Shown here: positions 29,340 through 40,999 of the stretch, piece after piece
Position numbering within the stretch: position 1 is the first letter of the stretch
Layout of the letters: each line of letters opens with the position of its first letter
Origin: Isoetes taiwanensis
Lineage: Eukaryota > Streptophyta > Lycopodiopsida > Isoetales > Isoetaceae
Length of the DNA: 64,000 bases
NCBI GenBank assembly: GCA_021234155.1
Contig: JAJEKV010000001.1
Span: forward strand, 26,835,189 to 26,899,188
Direction: 5' to 3'
Notes under the pieces: model-generated
Told to the model about the DNA's origin: nothing
What the model saw: only the letters and a program-made list of their open reading frames with translations
Databases searched by the model: none
Program-made: the position numbers and the translations under genes

Positions 29340-31645
29340 TTTCTTTGAAAAGAATCAATGACAATTTTTTCCTCGAAAATGAATCACCCGACAACCAATT
29401 TGGTAACCATGGTTAGCAAGACATCAATCTATCAACAAAGTCGCCGTGACCAACACTTTGCTCCAATCTCGAATCAAGGGATGGGCGTTTATTCTTTCCA
29501 AGGAATGTTTGCCTTGCTGCGGAAGTTTTTATAGAATTTTTTTTTCCAGAATCGCGATCAGGACTTTTGCCGCAGTTCAAGATTTGAGCACAGGTTTCGC
29601 GGCAGTTCAAGGTTTTCAGAGCACAGGTTTTGACGCAATTCAAGATTTTTTGCCACTGTAACACAAGGCAAATTTCCTCCATACCCAAAGATCCCCTGCG
29701 GCTGCTACATATGCTGGATTTGTGCTGGCTACAATCCAATGGAGCTTGGCTATAACCTCCATTATTTGGTAGATCTTAGATCAAGTTGAGTGCCTACCAG
29801 TTAAGGATGGCTAAGGTGCAGGAATAGTTATGGAGGAAGGTATCATGAAAAAATAACCTTGCACAATTCTTTTAAAATCTTGATTATATAATTGCTGATG
29901 CAAAGGCTTCGGGAGTGCCAATCACTAAGGAATTTCAAGTTCTTCCTCTTTCTCGAAGTTCTTTCTCTTCCTAGGGCATCCATTAAATTTGGTCAATTGG
30001 GAACTTTGATAAGAACTGTTGAGAGAAACAGAGAAATGGAACAAATAAAAGTAACTCAGGAAGATGATGAAGAACATGTAGGAGTCTTAGTTGCTAGGAG
30101 AGAGAAGGAAAGGAATTTCAAATAGGAAAGATTGGTCCTTGCTTTCTATGTAATGCTTCTGTTTCATTTAGATAACATGTTCAAGTCCTCTACTAACTTG
30201 AAATTAGACTCATGTGACAATGTTAAACAAATGTTTCACGACAAAAAAAATAAGGAAACTTGCCTACTGATTCTAAAGAGGTGATGGTTTCAACAGAACT
30301 CCATCTATACAAAAGCTGCGACATGTAACAATTTCACAAAAGTCCATTGACCTTTTCCCTCGACATTTATATATATAAGCTGTGACACTAGAAGCTATTT
30401 GACAAAAGGAAAAAGAAACTAGTTGTTATTCAAGCCAAGAGTGAAGAATGGTAATAAAATCACGTGCTGAAATTACTATTGGTTACACCCTTTTTAACTC
30501 ATGCATCGGCAGCCTTGCACCTCGCACTTACACGGCTTTTTATATAATACGTGACGAAGAGACGCACATTACATTAGAAATGTACAATCCTTCGTTTGGA
30601 AAGTCTCCACTGTTTAAGAGCTCATTCAAAGAAACTGTAGCATATGCCGAATTGCAAAAAGATTAATATGGGTGCAAATTAGAAGAAAAAGCGCAAACGG
30701 CCTCCATTAATTTCTGTAAAATGAATGACAATTAACATGTTAGCAATACTGAAAACAATACAAATAATCTCAAGAACTTTCACATTGTGTATACCTTTCA
30801 GTCTGCTTCCATACTACAGCTTGTCCTCCAAAGGGTGCTTTTGCTTAGGCCATAACAAAGATCATCATCATTTGTCTATAACAAGCTCAATCTCCCATTT
30901 GTACCAAATTTGTTGTGGTAAAACACAAAATAAAATATGTCACTCGCCAGACATAAGTGCATGTTTTAGGGAAAGAGTTTCTCCTCTTATTGGATAAAAT
31001 AATTAAAGAACATTAATCTTCTTCATTGTGTTCCTCTGTCAGTGAAGAATATTTTGCCACGACATATTACATGTTCCACCCATGAGTACAATGTTGTAAA
31101 GTTTAGGTGGGACACAAGTTTCTTTTCTACTTTCTTACTACCACATCGGTGCCTTTTACCTGAGGCAGGTTGAATAAGCTCCCATCCAAATTTCGCATCT
31201 TGGAAAAACCTAAGCCTTCATTTTACCGAATAACCTCCTCTGTAGACAAGTAAACAGGATTTGGTCAAGTAAATCTTAAAGACGATGGTCTACCAGTTTC
31301 TGTGGCTTCTAAAACTGCTCGCGCAACACGATTAGCACCTCCGATCACTTCTCAATAGTTCATAGCAGTGTTTTGTGCATGCATACAAAAAAACCATGTT
31401 CTTTATTTCATACGGCTGAATATTGAAAAACTAGATGTTTGATTTGGGACCATACTTTACAACTCAAAGGCTTCTCTACTTTGAGGCATAACATAGATAA
31501 CTTCCAAAGCCCTCAAAATAACAAGTAAACTCAACATATCTACCTTATCTCAAAAACAAACAAGTCTCCAAAGACTTCTGATTTATGCTGAGGGAATCGA
31601 ACCTGGTTGATACTTTGCTCTCATCTCTTACACAGACTGATCCTC
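29340..31645. other. Intergenic stretch, no gene recognised
   Basis: AT-rich sequence with short open frames and no family motif or consistent splicing. It lies downstream of the 3' end of the PDK1 gene, and the last several hundred bases could include its 3' untranslated region. Confidence 0.5.
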
Positions 31646-34094
31646 CTACATTGCAGTATCTTTAATTCCCATCTTTGAGAAACCATCTCCAAGTTCAGAA
31701 AATTCCCAATCTGAACTCCCGGAACCACTGTAACCATTTTCCCCACCAAACTGCACAGCAGACTCATTAGTATAAAGCCCAGGATGCCCTACGCGAAAAA
31801 AATATGTTGCCAACCTCAATTTCTGGAAGTAAAAACTTCGGGGCAGGAGATTTTCGAAGTTGCATCCAGTCAATGCCATTAAAAAATGGGTGTCCTCGAA
31901 GAGCAGCATACCCTTCCATGCCAGCACCAGGCCTCTTTTCTGGTTCCATATCCTGTCATGACAAAATGTTCAAAAAGAAACATATAGGTGAAGCAGAGTG
32001 TCATCAAAAGAGATGCAATATGTTCCATTTGCACTAGAAAATTACACATAATATTATCGTACAGGCTGTTTTACAAAAAACATATTGTCTCTTTGATATT
32101 ATGCCTGTCATTAGACATGGAATCAATATAATTACTCTACATTGGAACATTACCACGTCGTAATATTTAAAAAAAAAAACTATTGATGCTAAGGCTTCAA
32201 GAACATACCAATAAACCATTTATGAGCTCTTTTGCTTCGGAGGATACGTGGGAAGGCATGAGAAATTCTCCTTGCATTACCTTCTGGAATGTGAGATACT
32301 CACTTGCTCCTCTAAATGGTGGTACACCCACTAGCATATGATATAAGATGCATCCCAAAGCCCACAGATCCGCTCTGTTTAAAAAACAGGTAAGGTTATG
32401 TAAGGCTACCTATGACAGCATATATATCTGCATACCCAATTGTCACACGGGAGCCCTTGAGGGCTTCTGGAGATACATATTCAGCTGTACCAACTAGATT
32501 GCTAGCGTTATCACCTGAATTTACAAAAACAAATTTCAGAACTGTCTTGCATTAAAAGGAACAACATATTACTCTGATTGGAATTAATAACAAGGCATAA
32601 TCCTCTAAACAAAGCACCAGACTATTGTTATTGGTCATTTTTTACATAGAGGATGGGAGCAACCAATCGAGCTGACCACATGGCTTAACCGTTCAATGTA
32701 TGCTAACCTCCTCGATTAAGCCCAAAGTTAGAATAAACAACCCAAAAAGTTCATTTAATGGGCATACATCATTCTCCAGAATCTGACATTGTAACTCAAC
32801 TTACTGACAGGAGCATGTATTCCTCCAAATGGTTAAGAATAAAGCCAAGTATTACCTTCTGAAAAATTCAACTCAGAAAGAGGAGGCATTGTTGCTTTTG
32901 CGCTTCCAAAATCCACTAACTTTAGGTGTCCATCTAACATAAGGAGTACATTCTCTGGCTGTCAAAGCAAAGATGATATAGTGGAGTAGCTTACAGATAA
33001 AACGAAAGAAATAATACTGAAAAATTAACCAGTTATTTTTACTGAAGCAAAACTTGGTTCTGGATGATGGAACCCATGCTCAAGAAGTCAGATATAAACA
33101 GTTAAGAATAATGCCAAGCTGTTTACTGAAACATATACTTTTAGCATTTCCCCCTTATTGTAGTTTACTAGAATTTTCAAATGAATGTGGTTATCAAATC
33201 TTACTTTCAGATCTCGATGAATCAAGCCCTTCCCATGGATATACTCCAAAATTTCAACCAGTTCAGCAGCATAGAACTTAGCTTCTTCCAATGAAAGCTG
33301 ACCTTTCTGAAAAAGACAGACCATGTGGATATTCACGCATATGAAAATCACATTCACGTTCCTTTCCCTACCTTCCCTATCTGATCAAATAGCTCCCCTC
33401 CATGGCAGCACTCTAAGCCCATATCTGATTAGGTTAAATTCACAGATTGTAATCGCATGTTCTTTTTTAACAAAAAATACGAAGAACTATGATATACACA
33501 TTCACACAAAATGACTTTGCTTTCATGTTTTACTTTCGATGCAGAAACTGGGTTGTTCTCTTCTTTAAATGCCTTCTGTATAATAAACATTTTGACCCAG
33601 CAGTGACCTGAATTTTACATTATGTAAAGCCGATCTTCTAGATACTAACCAACTAGCTAGGCATCAAGTCAGTGGATACACAGAGAATGAGCATCCTGAA
33701 ATGTAAAGCACAACTTCACAATGCCTGGATGGTCAAGATGGTCAAGTATCATCCGTTCCATTTTGACATTATTTATCTTCTTCTCTCGTATAACATGGCG
33801 TTTGTTCATAACCTTCAAAGCAAATTCTTCCCCAGTATCCTTTTTCTTTACTTGAAGAACCTTCAAATGCAGGAAATAGTTACAAGAATGTAGGGGACCA
33901 ACAAGAGCTAAATTATAGATAATTTGAGCTAAACGAAAAAACGATAATCAAATTTGAAGTACTTCAGAATAAGATCCCACGCCAAGTAATCTTATGCGGA
34001 TAAAATCGTTGAGTGTGTATGGCAGAGACGGCGCCCGCATAGGCAGACATTGAGGTTTTAAGCTGCTTGCACTCTCGCTACGATCACCATCCAT
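31646..34094 (-). CDS. PDK1: PDK1-like AGC protein kinase, eight exons
   Basis: Exons on the minus strand are 34094-33963, 33860-33680, 33424-33372, 33306-33205, 32958-32856, 32514-32436, 32374-32209 and 31952-31646; all junctions are GT-AG and join in phase. The start [15 protein letters not shown] precedes GVGSYSEV (glycine loop), FALKVMNK (ATP lysine), [36 protein letters not shown] plus PEN (catalytic loop), VDFGSAK (DFG), [10 protein letters not shown] and [34 protein letters not shown] ends the kinase. PDK1 phosphorylates the activation loop of other AGC kinases. The protein is about 373 residues and lacks the PH domain of seed-plant PDK1. The activation-loop position usually Ser or Thr before LVGTA appears to be Asn, with Ser beside it. 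In the last exon the frame shifts at a run of seven T (near 31796), probably an indel; the tail [17 protein letters not shown] lies in the shifted frame. Confidence 0.9.
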
Positions 34095-35270
34095 TGCAAG
34101 ACCAGTGACCAACAATATCCAATGCAGAAAAAAAATCCTTTAGTACATATTAGGCTATGTAGTGCGATAATTCTAAGATATAGTTGTCCATTGCTGCCCA
34201 CAATTCAAATGGTGATTCAGATGTCTGCAGTCCAGTATTACCTGAACAATAGAACATGAAGGTAATTGAATTGCTATACTGTTAATCTTTAGATAATAAC
34301 ATTGATTGAAAATTTTGGGGTTAGAAATGAACCAGAAAACCCACAGACCGCACAAAAGTCGAATTAAGAAAAAACGATGTTTTGCAGCTTCCAATCTGAC
34401 ATAAACTCTATAGGCGCAGGTCCGGCAACACGGGCACAGTTAAATACAGGTAAACCATTTTCCATTTCCCTTTCAATTTGTTTTTGGTGGATCATTTTTT
34501 CGTTGAGTTATGAGCATATGCTGAGTGAATATTCTTTAGCATTATGGTCCCTGGCTAAAGGACCTATTTTACATTTCGCGTCAAGTTCTTTAATTTAGTT
34601 CAAATTCTTTTTTAGCACGCCAGCCTAACCAAGCGTGCAACCCTCCTTGCAATTCTAGGCCATCCACGTAGCACCTCCACTTAAGCAAAATATAAGGTGG
34701 CATCTAAATTTGCCGTTGGATCTAAGAATCTTCACATCGATGGCTGTCAAAAATAGAAATTACAAGAAATTAGGCACGGAGATGTGAATGGACTCCGCCA
34801 AATGCGTTAGGGCTATGGCAAGAGAGATAATGGCATCTCCTTACATAAACAGAGCTTTACGATTTGCTTCTTTAACTAGAGCCTTGCTCGATTAGGCCAC
34901 TGAAATGTTTGTTTGGGCAGGGATCTCGTCCAAACTAGTGTATAAGCTGGCCGACCATCATTTCTGGCAGATTAGCTGCTTTCTCAATCAAAGCTTCCAT
35001 CCTCTTCGTTATCTGCTTCGAGTAAACTCTACAAAAGGCTTGTTGAAGTAGAGTCGAAGCGGTCTAGGGCCCTCGCACATAAACAACTGGTATTGCTTTT
35101 TTTTGCCAGACTAGGTTTACAGAGATGGCTATTGGTGACCATCACGCCTAATGGGTGATTCCTCTCCATCCCCTCTCGCCTCTCTATCTATTCTACCCGC
35201 ATTTTACTTTCTTCACTCAATCCATTCCATTTCCAAGTAGGAAGAACGGCTTCCCTAATTCCAGCAGGCA
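34095..35270. other. Intergenic region upstream of PDK1
   Basis: No gene is recognised. The first few hundred bases upstream of 34094 probably hold the PDK1 promoter and leader, but I see no clear TATA box. At 34611-34790 there is a copy of a dispersed repeat (phrases CGCCAGCCTAACCAAGCG, CTAGGCCATCCACGT, GCCGTTGGATCTAAG) also found near 39340 and, inverted, near 42110-42240. Confidence 0.45.
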
Positions 35271-35534
35271 ACAATGGCCCCGGCAGTTCAGGTGCCGCAT
35301 TTTCCCTCTAACTGAAGAATCACTAACTTGATTGCATTTTTCTCGTGCTTAATATAGAGTTTTCCCTCATATTCTGGACGATTTATTGAACGATGTGCTT
35401 TCGGCCAGGTGCTTATGGAAGAAGAAGAAGAAGACCATGCAGTTTTGGTTTCTTCAACAAGGCCATCACTTCTGTTGTATTTCAAAGCTGGAATCATTAC
35501 ATTAATATTTTATGGATAGCCACTGCTTTAAGAG

Positions 35535-37091
35535 TGCGAGGCCAGCCCCCGGATGTGAATATGCTGTTGAGTTCTTTCCTGGAGGTAGTTCCTATGAAAT
35601 CGTCTGCAAGTGTTCTCATAACTTCTGTTGAAATGTAAGTGATTGTGAATTTGTTGTATTTTTAGTATGCTTGGAAGTTTATGCCACTCAACCTTGAATT
35701 CATTGAAACGCAGTGCTTAGAGGAAGCTCATTGTCCTGTAGATTGTGAAACTGTTGCAAAGTGGATTCTTAATAATAATGCGGAATCTGAAAACATGAAT
35801 TGATATAATTACTAACGTACAATACGAATTTGTGAAGTCACTTTGTTGACATATACTGGAAATGGCATCTGGAACCCTGAGTCCAATAGGAGCTAAGTTG
35901 TTTGCATTTGGGCTAGGCATTTCAGTTTTATCTCAATAACATTAGCTTTTTTTTTTTCGTTCCGTATGTTTCAATCTCGCAGAGGTGAATTTAATTTGTT
36001 TTATAGCATGACAGGATACTTGCAAATTCAAAGCCTCGCCTAAAATGTAGCGGCCAATTGAAAAGAATCAAGGATGCATGCACATCACATGCACACCACC
36101 ATGTAAATTTGAGTTTTGTTGGTATGTTCTAACCAGCAGCGGACCTGTGTATTTGTTATAGCCTTTTAGAGGATTTGTTATTGATTTTAGGGATGTTCAG
36201 GCATCTCAAAAATATATATATAATGTTCATTTATGTGCACATTCTATGTGGTTTTTGTCGCTGCTTTAATTATGTCATTCATAGTTAATATGGCTTAGAT
36301 TTTGCGAGTATTGCCTGCCTCTTAATTGTTGTGCAGGAGATCAAATTGGGAGACACACTCTTGTTTAAGCTTTTTGTGTACTCGATGATGATATGTTTCT
36401 GGATATCTACATGCTCCAAGATGTTAATAATTGCTTGTTTTTCCTTTTGTTTCAGGCTTTGCCTGGGTGCCTGGTCTGAACACGGTGAAAGAATAGGAGG
36501 GTTCTATGCCTGCAATCAATACGAGCCTGCAAAACAAGAGGGCGTTGTATGTTATGTTCTCAATCATGCAATATTTTCTTGTTATATTATGTTTATGGCT
36601 GATGTTTTTTGTAGTATGATGAGGCTGAGAGGAGTTATGTCATACTTTTATTTTTAGCAAGTTGAGATATATCAGCTTTGTTAGTTATCTATGTTAATAT
36701 TCCGGCTTGGACGTGGACATTGTAAACAGTCAAGGGCAAAGGCACTTTCGAATCTGCATCAAATGCAAGTTGTTCAAGTTATTCTGCAAGTTGTTGAATG
36801 TCGTTGCATTCTTAAGTGGACCTATGCTTATGGATATTATCTTCCTGAAAATGAGCATGCAAAGAAGCAATTTTTTGAATTACTTACAGGGTAAACCAAG
36901 TTCAAACTTGATACAATGTCAAGGGAAGCTGAAGTAACATGTCTTGACTGAAAACTGCATAACTTCACAGGTGAGGCTGAAGTTGGTCTGGAGCGCCTTC
37001 ATCAGTGTGCAAAAAACGATTTACAAGTTTTCCTTGATGGAGAAATACCTGTGCAGACCATGCAGCTCTCTGGAAGAAGACCATGCTCTTT
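35535..37091 (+). pseudogene. Ariadne-type RBR E3 ubiquitin ligase pseudogene
   Basis: Successive exon pieces read GCEYAVEFFPGGSSYEIVCK and CSHNFC (IBR, about 35542-35630, then TGA where Trp belongs), [20 protein letters not shown] (35715-35800, again ending at TGA for Trp), [20 protein letters not shown] (about 36050-36115, preceded by TAG), [19 protein letters not shown] (36462-36530), YDEAER (36613), then [20 protein letters not shown] (about 36810-36860) and EAEVGLERLHQCAKNDLQVF (about 36972-37040). These are the IBR, RING2 (Rcat) and Ariadne domains in correct order. RING1 is missing, parts of the helical region are deleted, and frames shift. Ariadne ligases transfer ubiquitin through a RING2 cysteine; this copy cannot do so. 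Confidence 0.85.
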
Positions 37092-37306
37092 CTAGCATCT
37101 CCATTTTTTATGAGATGAATTGGCTTACTTTCTTTGTTATGAACAATTCATTTTGGGTTTTGAAAGTCAAGATTAGCCCAATATTGTTCCTCCATGTTCC
37201 TGGTGCAAATAGAAACATAAAAGTCAAGCATTGCTCCATGTTCTTGAGCTTCAATTTTCAATGCACTCTTTTGCTAAGAATTACACTATAGGGTCATGTA
37301 CAGGCA

Positions 37307-37419
37307 TCCTTGAGAATCAGACATGACTTGTTGCTTCTGTTGCATGTAATAGATCTGCTTTGGTCCTTGAGAATCAGACATGACTTGTTGCTTCTGTTGC
37401 ATGTAATAGATCTGCTTTG
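37307..37419. repeat. Two-copy 57-bp tandem repeat
   Basis: The units begin TCCTTGAGAATCAGACATGA at 37307 and 37364 and are almost identical. The tandem lies just beyond the Ariadne pseudogene. Near-identity indicates a recent duplication or a sequencing or assembly artefact. Confidence 0.9.
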
Positions 37420-37429
37420 CTCCTTAAAA

Positions 37430-40330
37430 CCGAGAACCTTGCCAATGATTCATCTCCACAATGATGTCTTTTAAGTATAAACATCTTTAAGGGCTTTTTT
37501 AACTTCATCCACATCGTTCATTTCATCCAAATGTGGAAGTCAAACTTGAGGTAGAGAAAAGTAAGACATGCTTTCACGAGACAAATACAAACATTGTAAA
37601 TCATTCAGATGCAACTGTATTAGAAAATTTTGTACAATACACTACAACAGAGCGAGAACTTTTCATGTAATGCAATATGAAAATGGTAGATAATGAGCCC
37701 TTGTTTATCATGGCTACTGCAAAGGTTAAATAAGAGGATGAATAAGACAGTGTCATAGCATTCATGGTAGTCAGTCACAAAATTTGTATGAATAAAATTG
37801 CCGCAATGCGTACAGCAAAGCCCATTGGAAGTGGGTTCATAGCTCTAATATTTTCTTATGGCCCAAGACAACCTGCTTATGCCAGATAATGTATTTGGAA
37901 TCCAAATCTCCATGTGCCCAGTGCATAAGTAAAACTAGAAATGCTAGAAAGACCACAGACTAGATTTGCAAATACCTTGAATGTATTAGCAGAAGACCTG
38001 GCAGTAGATAGGGAAAAATGTCTAAAATTCATATGCTAGAAAGACCACAGACTCGATTTGGAGCAATATACCTTGAACCTATTAGCAGAAGACCTGGCAG
38101 CAGATAGGGAAAAATGTCTGAAATCCATCCACACAGCACTATCTCAGTGGACGTCCCAGTGCCTCCAACAAGTTCCAGAAAACTCATATCTTGTATAAGA
38201 AAATGAACCGAACTGCCGTGCATATAACAACATATCTCTTCTGTACGATCTATTCCAAAACTAAGTTACTCTGTAGATGGAACCTTGCTGCAAAAAGCCG
38301 TTGGTCTAAGCCAAAAGCCTACGAGGAAACACTTGCAAGCCAAGAAGGAAAAGGATTTCCAAAACGAAACATTAAGAAACTCGTCTACTTCCTAAAAAAT
38401 GAAGCCTGATCATAAATCCTGTGTCACATTGTTTGGTCTGCATGTCCCTGAGCCACCAAGCAAACCTAACCGTCTGATGGGAAGAAAAGCATTCGGTTGG
38501 AAGCTCTGTTGCAAATGGACGAATCGGCTATCCTTGAAGAAATTGGCATGCACTGCAGAAAACTCCGTGAGCAAGAAAATAAGCTAACATCATGTAAAAG
38601 AATTGCATCTAATGTGACCTCCAACATTGATAGGTAATTTATGTATGCTCTTTGTAGAGCCAAATTTGGGGATGAATACAAGGATAATGTGATAACATTT
38701 TATCTAAAGAAACTAGTTAATCTAGTGTCTGACTTCCTTACCCATCGCATCCTTCTCCTTTTCTACTACTCCTGTTGGTGCCCCGACCTTCACTAACTTG
38801 TGCTCGCAGTCCCTGAACTCGATCATATATTTTTTCTTGAATTTTCGAAGCATGCTCTTTTGGGTTTTCGTCAACAATCTCCTGCACCATTTGATCAATA
38901 GACCGCTCGCTCCCCCCTTACCCTGATGACCACCATCTTCCTCTTGCTTAAAGGATAAAACTCCCAGCCTTTGTACTTCGAACAAAACCTTCCTATTTCC
39001 CGTCCCCTATTGCTACTGGAACTTGACCACTTATATTAACACAGAAATACCGTGAGATGTACGACTCCTTTGGAGATGTGACCGTTGCTAAAAACTAAAG
39101 ATTACTATCGCTACTCCCTGATCTTGTTTCATCTTTTATTGTTTAATCGCAAATGAACTTGTATTGCAGTACTGTCAAGTAAATTACCCACCTGAAAAAG
39201 ACCCCACCTGCGCCCAAGGGACCTGGAAATTCATTTTATATCACTTTGCCCTAATTAAGCTTTGAAATGGTTTGCAAAAGACGTAAATGACATTTCAATT
39301 ATCTTTTGGTATCCAATTTAATTCAATTTGTATCAGCACACCAGCCCTACCGGGCCTACAGCCTTTCCTCAAATTCTAGCCTATCCACGTGTAATTTCTA
39401 TGTCATCAAAATCTGATGTGGCTTATTTTGCACCATTGAATCTCTATTTTCGCAAATCTAAGGCCAGGGAAATTAGAAAATCTGAAAAAAACTAGCAAAA
39501 AGGCGCAACAGAAGGCTTGGGCAGTTCTAGATTTGGATTCAATTTCTCATTAAGAAAGCATATAGGAGACAAGGTATTAGCTACATTTCAATTTAACTTG
39601 TCCAAAGGCAAGGCCAAATTACCAGCGATGCTATTCTATCAAATCGTATTTGTCTTGTAAAGTTAGTTTCATGAATTGTAGATGTTTGTTATTGCTCTTA
39701 TCACCTTTATTGTTGTATATTTGATGGTATGTGTAAGGGATGGGAGAGGATGGAAAAACTTCATAAATTACATAAAAGGGTTTGGCTAAATGGATCAACT
39801 GGCAGTTGTATATGCTGCGAAGAATACAAGCATTTTTCATAATGCAACATGATCTACCTTTGCAATCAACTTTATAGAAGGATTTATGACAATTATTGTC
39901 AGTAATATCGATCGTGCTAAAAGACATCCTTAATGTGTAGAGCTAAAGTTGTGTAGGCTAGAGAATAGCATTAACAATGTGGCTTGGGGTATTTAATAAC
40001 TATAACCAGAGCTAAAGTTCTTTATAATAAGGTTACTTCATTTTCTGGGGATATTAAGACCTTTTGCTTCCATATTGATTGATGTAAGCTAACTAGAATT
40101 ACCGAGAACTACAATGTTGTAGTGTACAAACTGCTTGAAATTTTCAAACTGCTAATCCCATCTGATTCATTGCCTTCATTTCTTATCCATCATCTGTCTA
40201 TAAGCTTCCCATTTTATTTGTTGCACAGGGTACTAATTAGGCACATGTCTTAACTTTGTGAAACACGAGAATAAGCTGCTCTATATAGCACTTGAATCAT
40301 TGTGTACCATCCTCACTGTAGATCAGATTG
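37430..40330. other. Mostly non-coding stretch with a tandem duplication
   Basis: A 95-100-bp direct duplication lies at about 37938-38031 and 38033-38131 (shared ATGCTAGAAAGACCACAGAC and AGCAGAAGACCTGGCAG). A copy of the dispersed CCAGCCCTACC / CTAGCCTATCCACGTG repeat is at 39334-39480. One possible exon is listed separately at 38477-38631. The rest shows no gene. Confidence 0.5.
38477..38631 (+). pseudogene. Possible coiled-coil exon
   Basis: The frame reads RLEALLQMDESAILEEIGMH, then CRKLREQENKLTSCKRIASN and VTSNIDR, ended by a GTAATT donor at 38632. The heptad-like pattern suggests a coiled coil. No adjacent exon was found and the family is not recognised, so it may be an isolated gene piece. 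Confidence 0.4.
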
Positions 40331-40551
40331 TCAGCTTGCATTGCCAATGGATGATGCGCCATATGTAGTCTTTGTGTGGAGTTTGCAGTTGTGTCTATAT
40401 TTGAATTGGAGTATCTTATTGCAAATAAATACCAAATCCAATCTCCTTCGGGTCTGACTCCAACATCCATGGAGGCCTAAATATCCAAGTTCAAGAGTGG
40501 AATGGGTTAAAATCAACAGATCTAATATCAACGAGACACAAAGAAAGATAC

Positions 40552-40970
40552 CTGTTCATTACAAAGTTAATTGTGCCAGTTGATGCATGCTCCAACAATG
40601 TCCTCCGAGCTTCAAAAGGAATTCCTTCCTCCTGTAACAATATAGCAATATGCATTCTGATTTGTATTCTATATCACACTTGTATTGTCAACATAAGGAG
40701 CCCAAATGAATTCTATTCATATTCCATGTTCATCAATCATGTGTAATTATAATCATGTGTTCATAATTACTGTGGTATTTAAACAGCTTAGTCTTCAATG
40801 TCTCTACTTCCTCCAAGAGTATTTTCAATATAGAAACAAGGAAGAAACGAGCCTCAGAATCCCCTGCTACTAGAATGTGAGAACCTGCAAGGAAGCTCAA
40901 GGCTCCAGCTGTGTCTAGTTTCTGAGATTTACAAATAAATGAGATATCCTCCTTCCATGTCCATTCTTTC
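40552..40970 (-). pseudogene. Gene piece with a GDSEARFF motif (possible SGNH/PC-esterase-like)
   Basis: Minus-strand exon from about 40970 to 40740 follows an AAATCAG acceptor and reads EWTWKEDISFICKSQKLD, then GSHILVAGDSEARFFLVSIL and LFKYHSNYEHMI. GDS near a hydrophobic strand resembles block I of SGNH or PC-esterase enzymes. A second exon, 40631-40552, with TTACAG acceptor and GTATCT donor, reads EGIPFEARRTLLEHASTG and TINFVMN. The two look like consecutive exons, but I could not confirm the phase or find other exons. Family assignment is tentative. Confidence 0.4.
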
Positions 40971-40999
40971 ATAGTCTGATTTGTACATGAACTATTTGT

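Noticed and set aside
38722-38985. 87-residue basic minus-strand ORF
   Set aside because: Lysine-rich with a plausible look but no recognised domain, no splice signals and no neighbours to support it.
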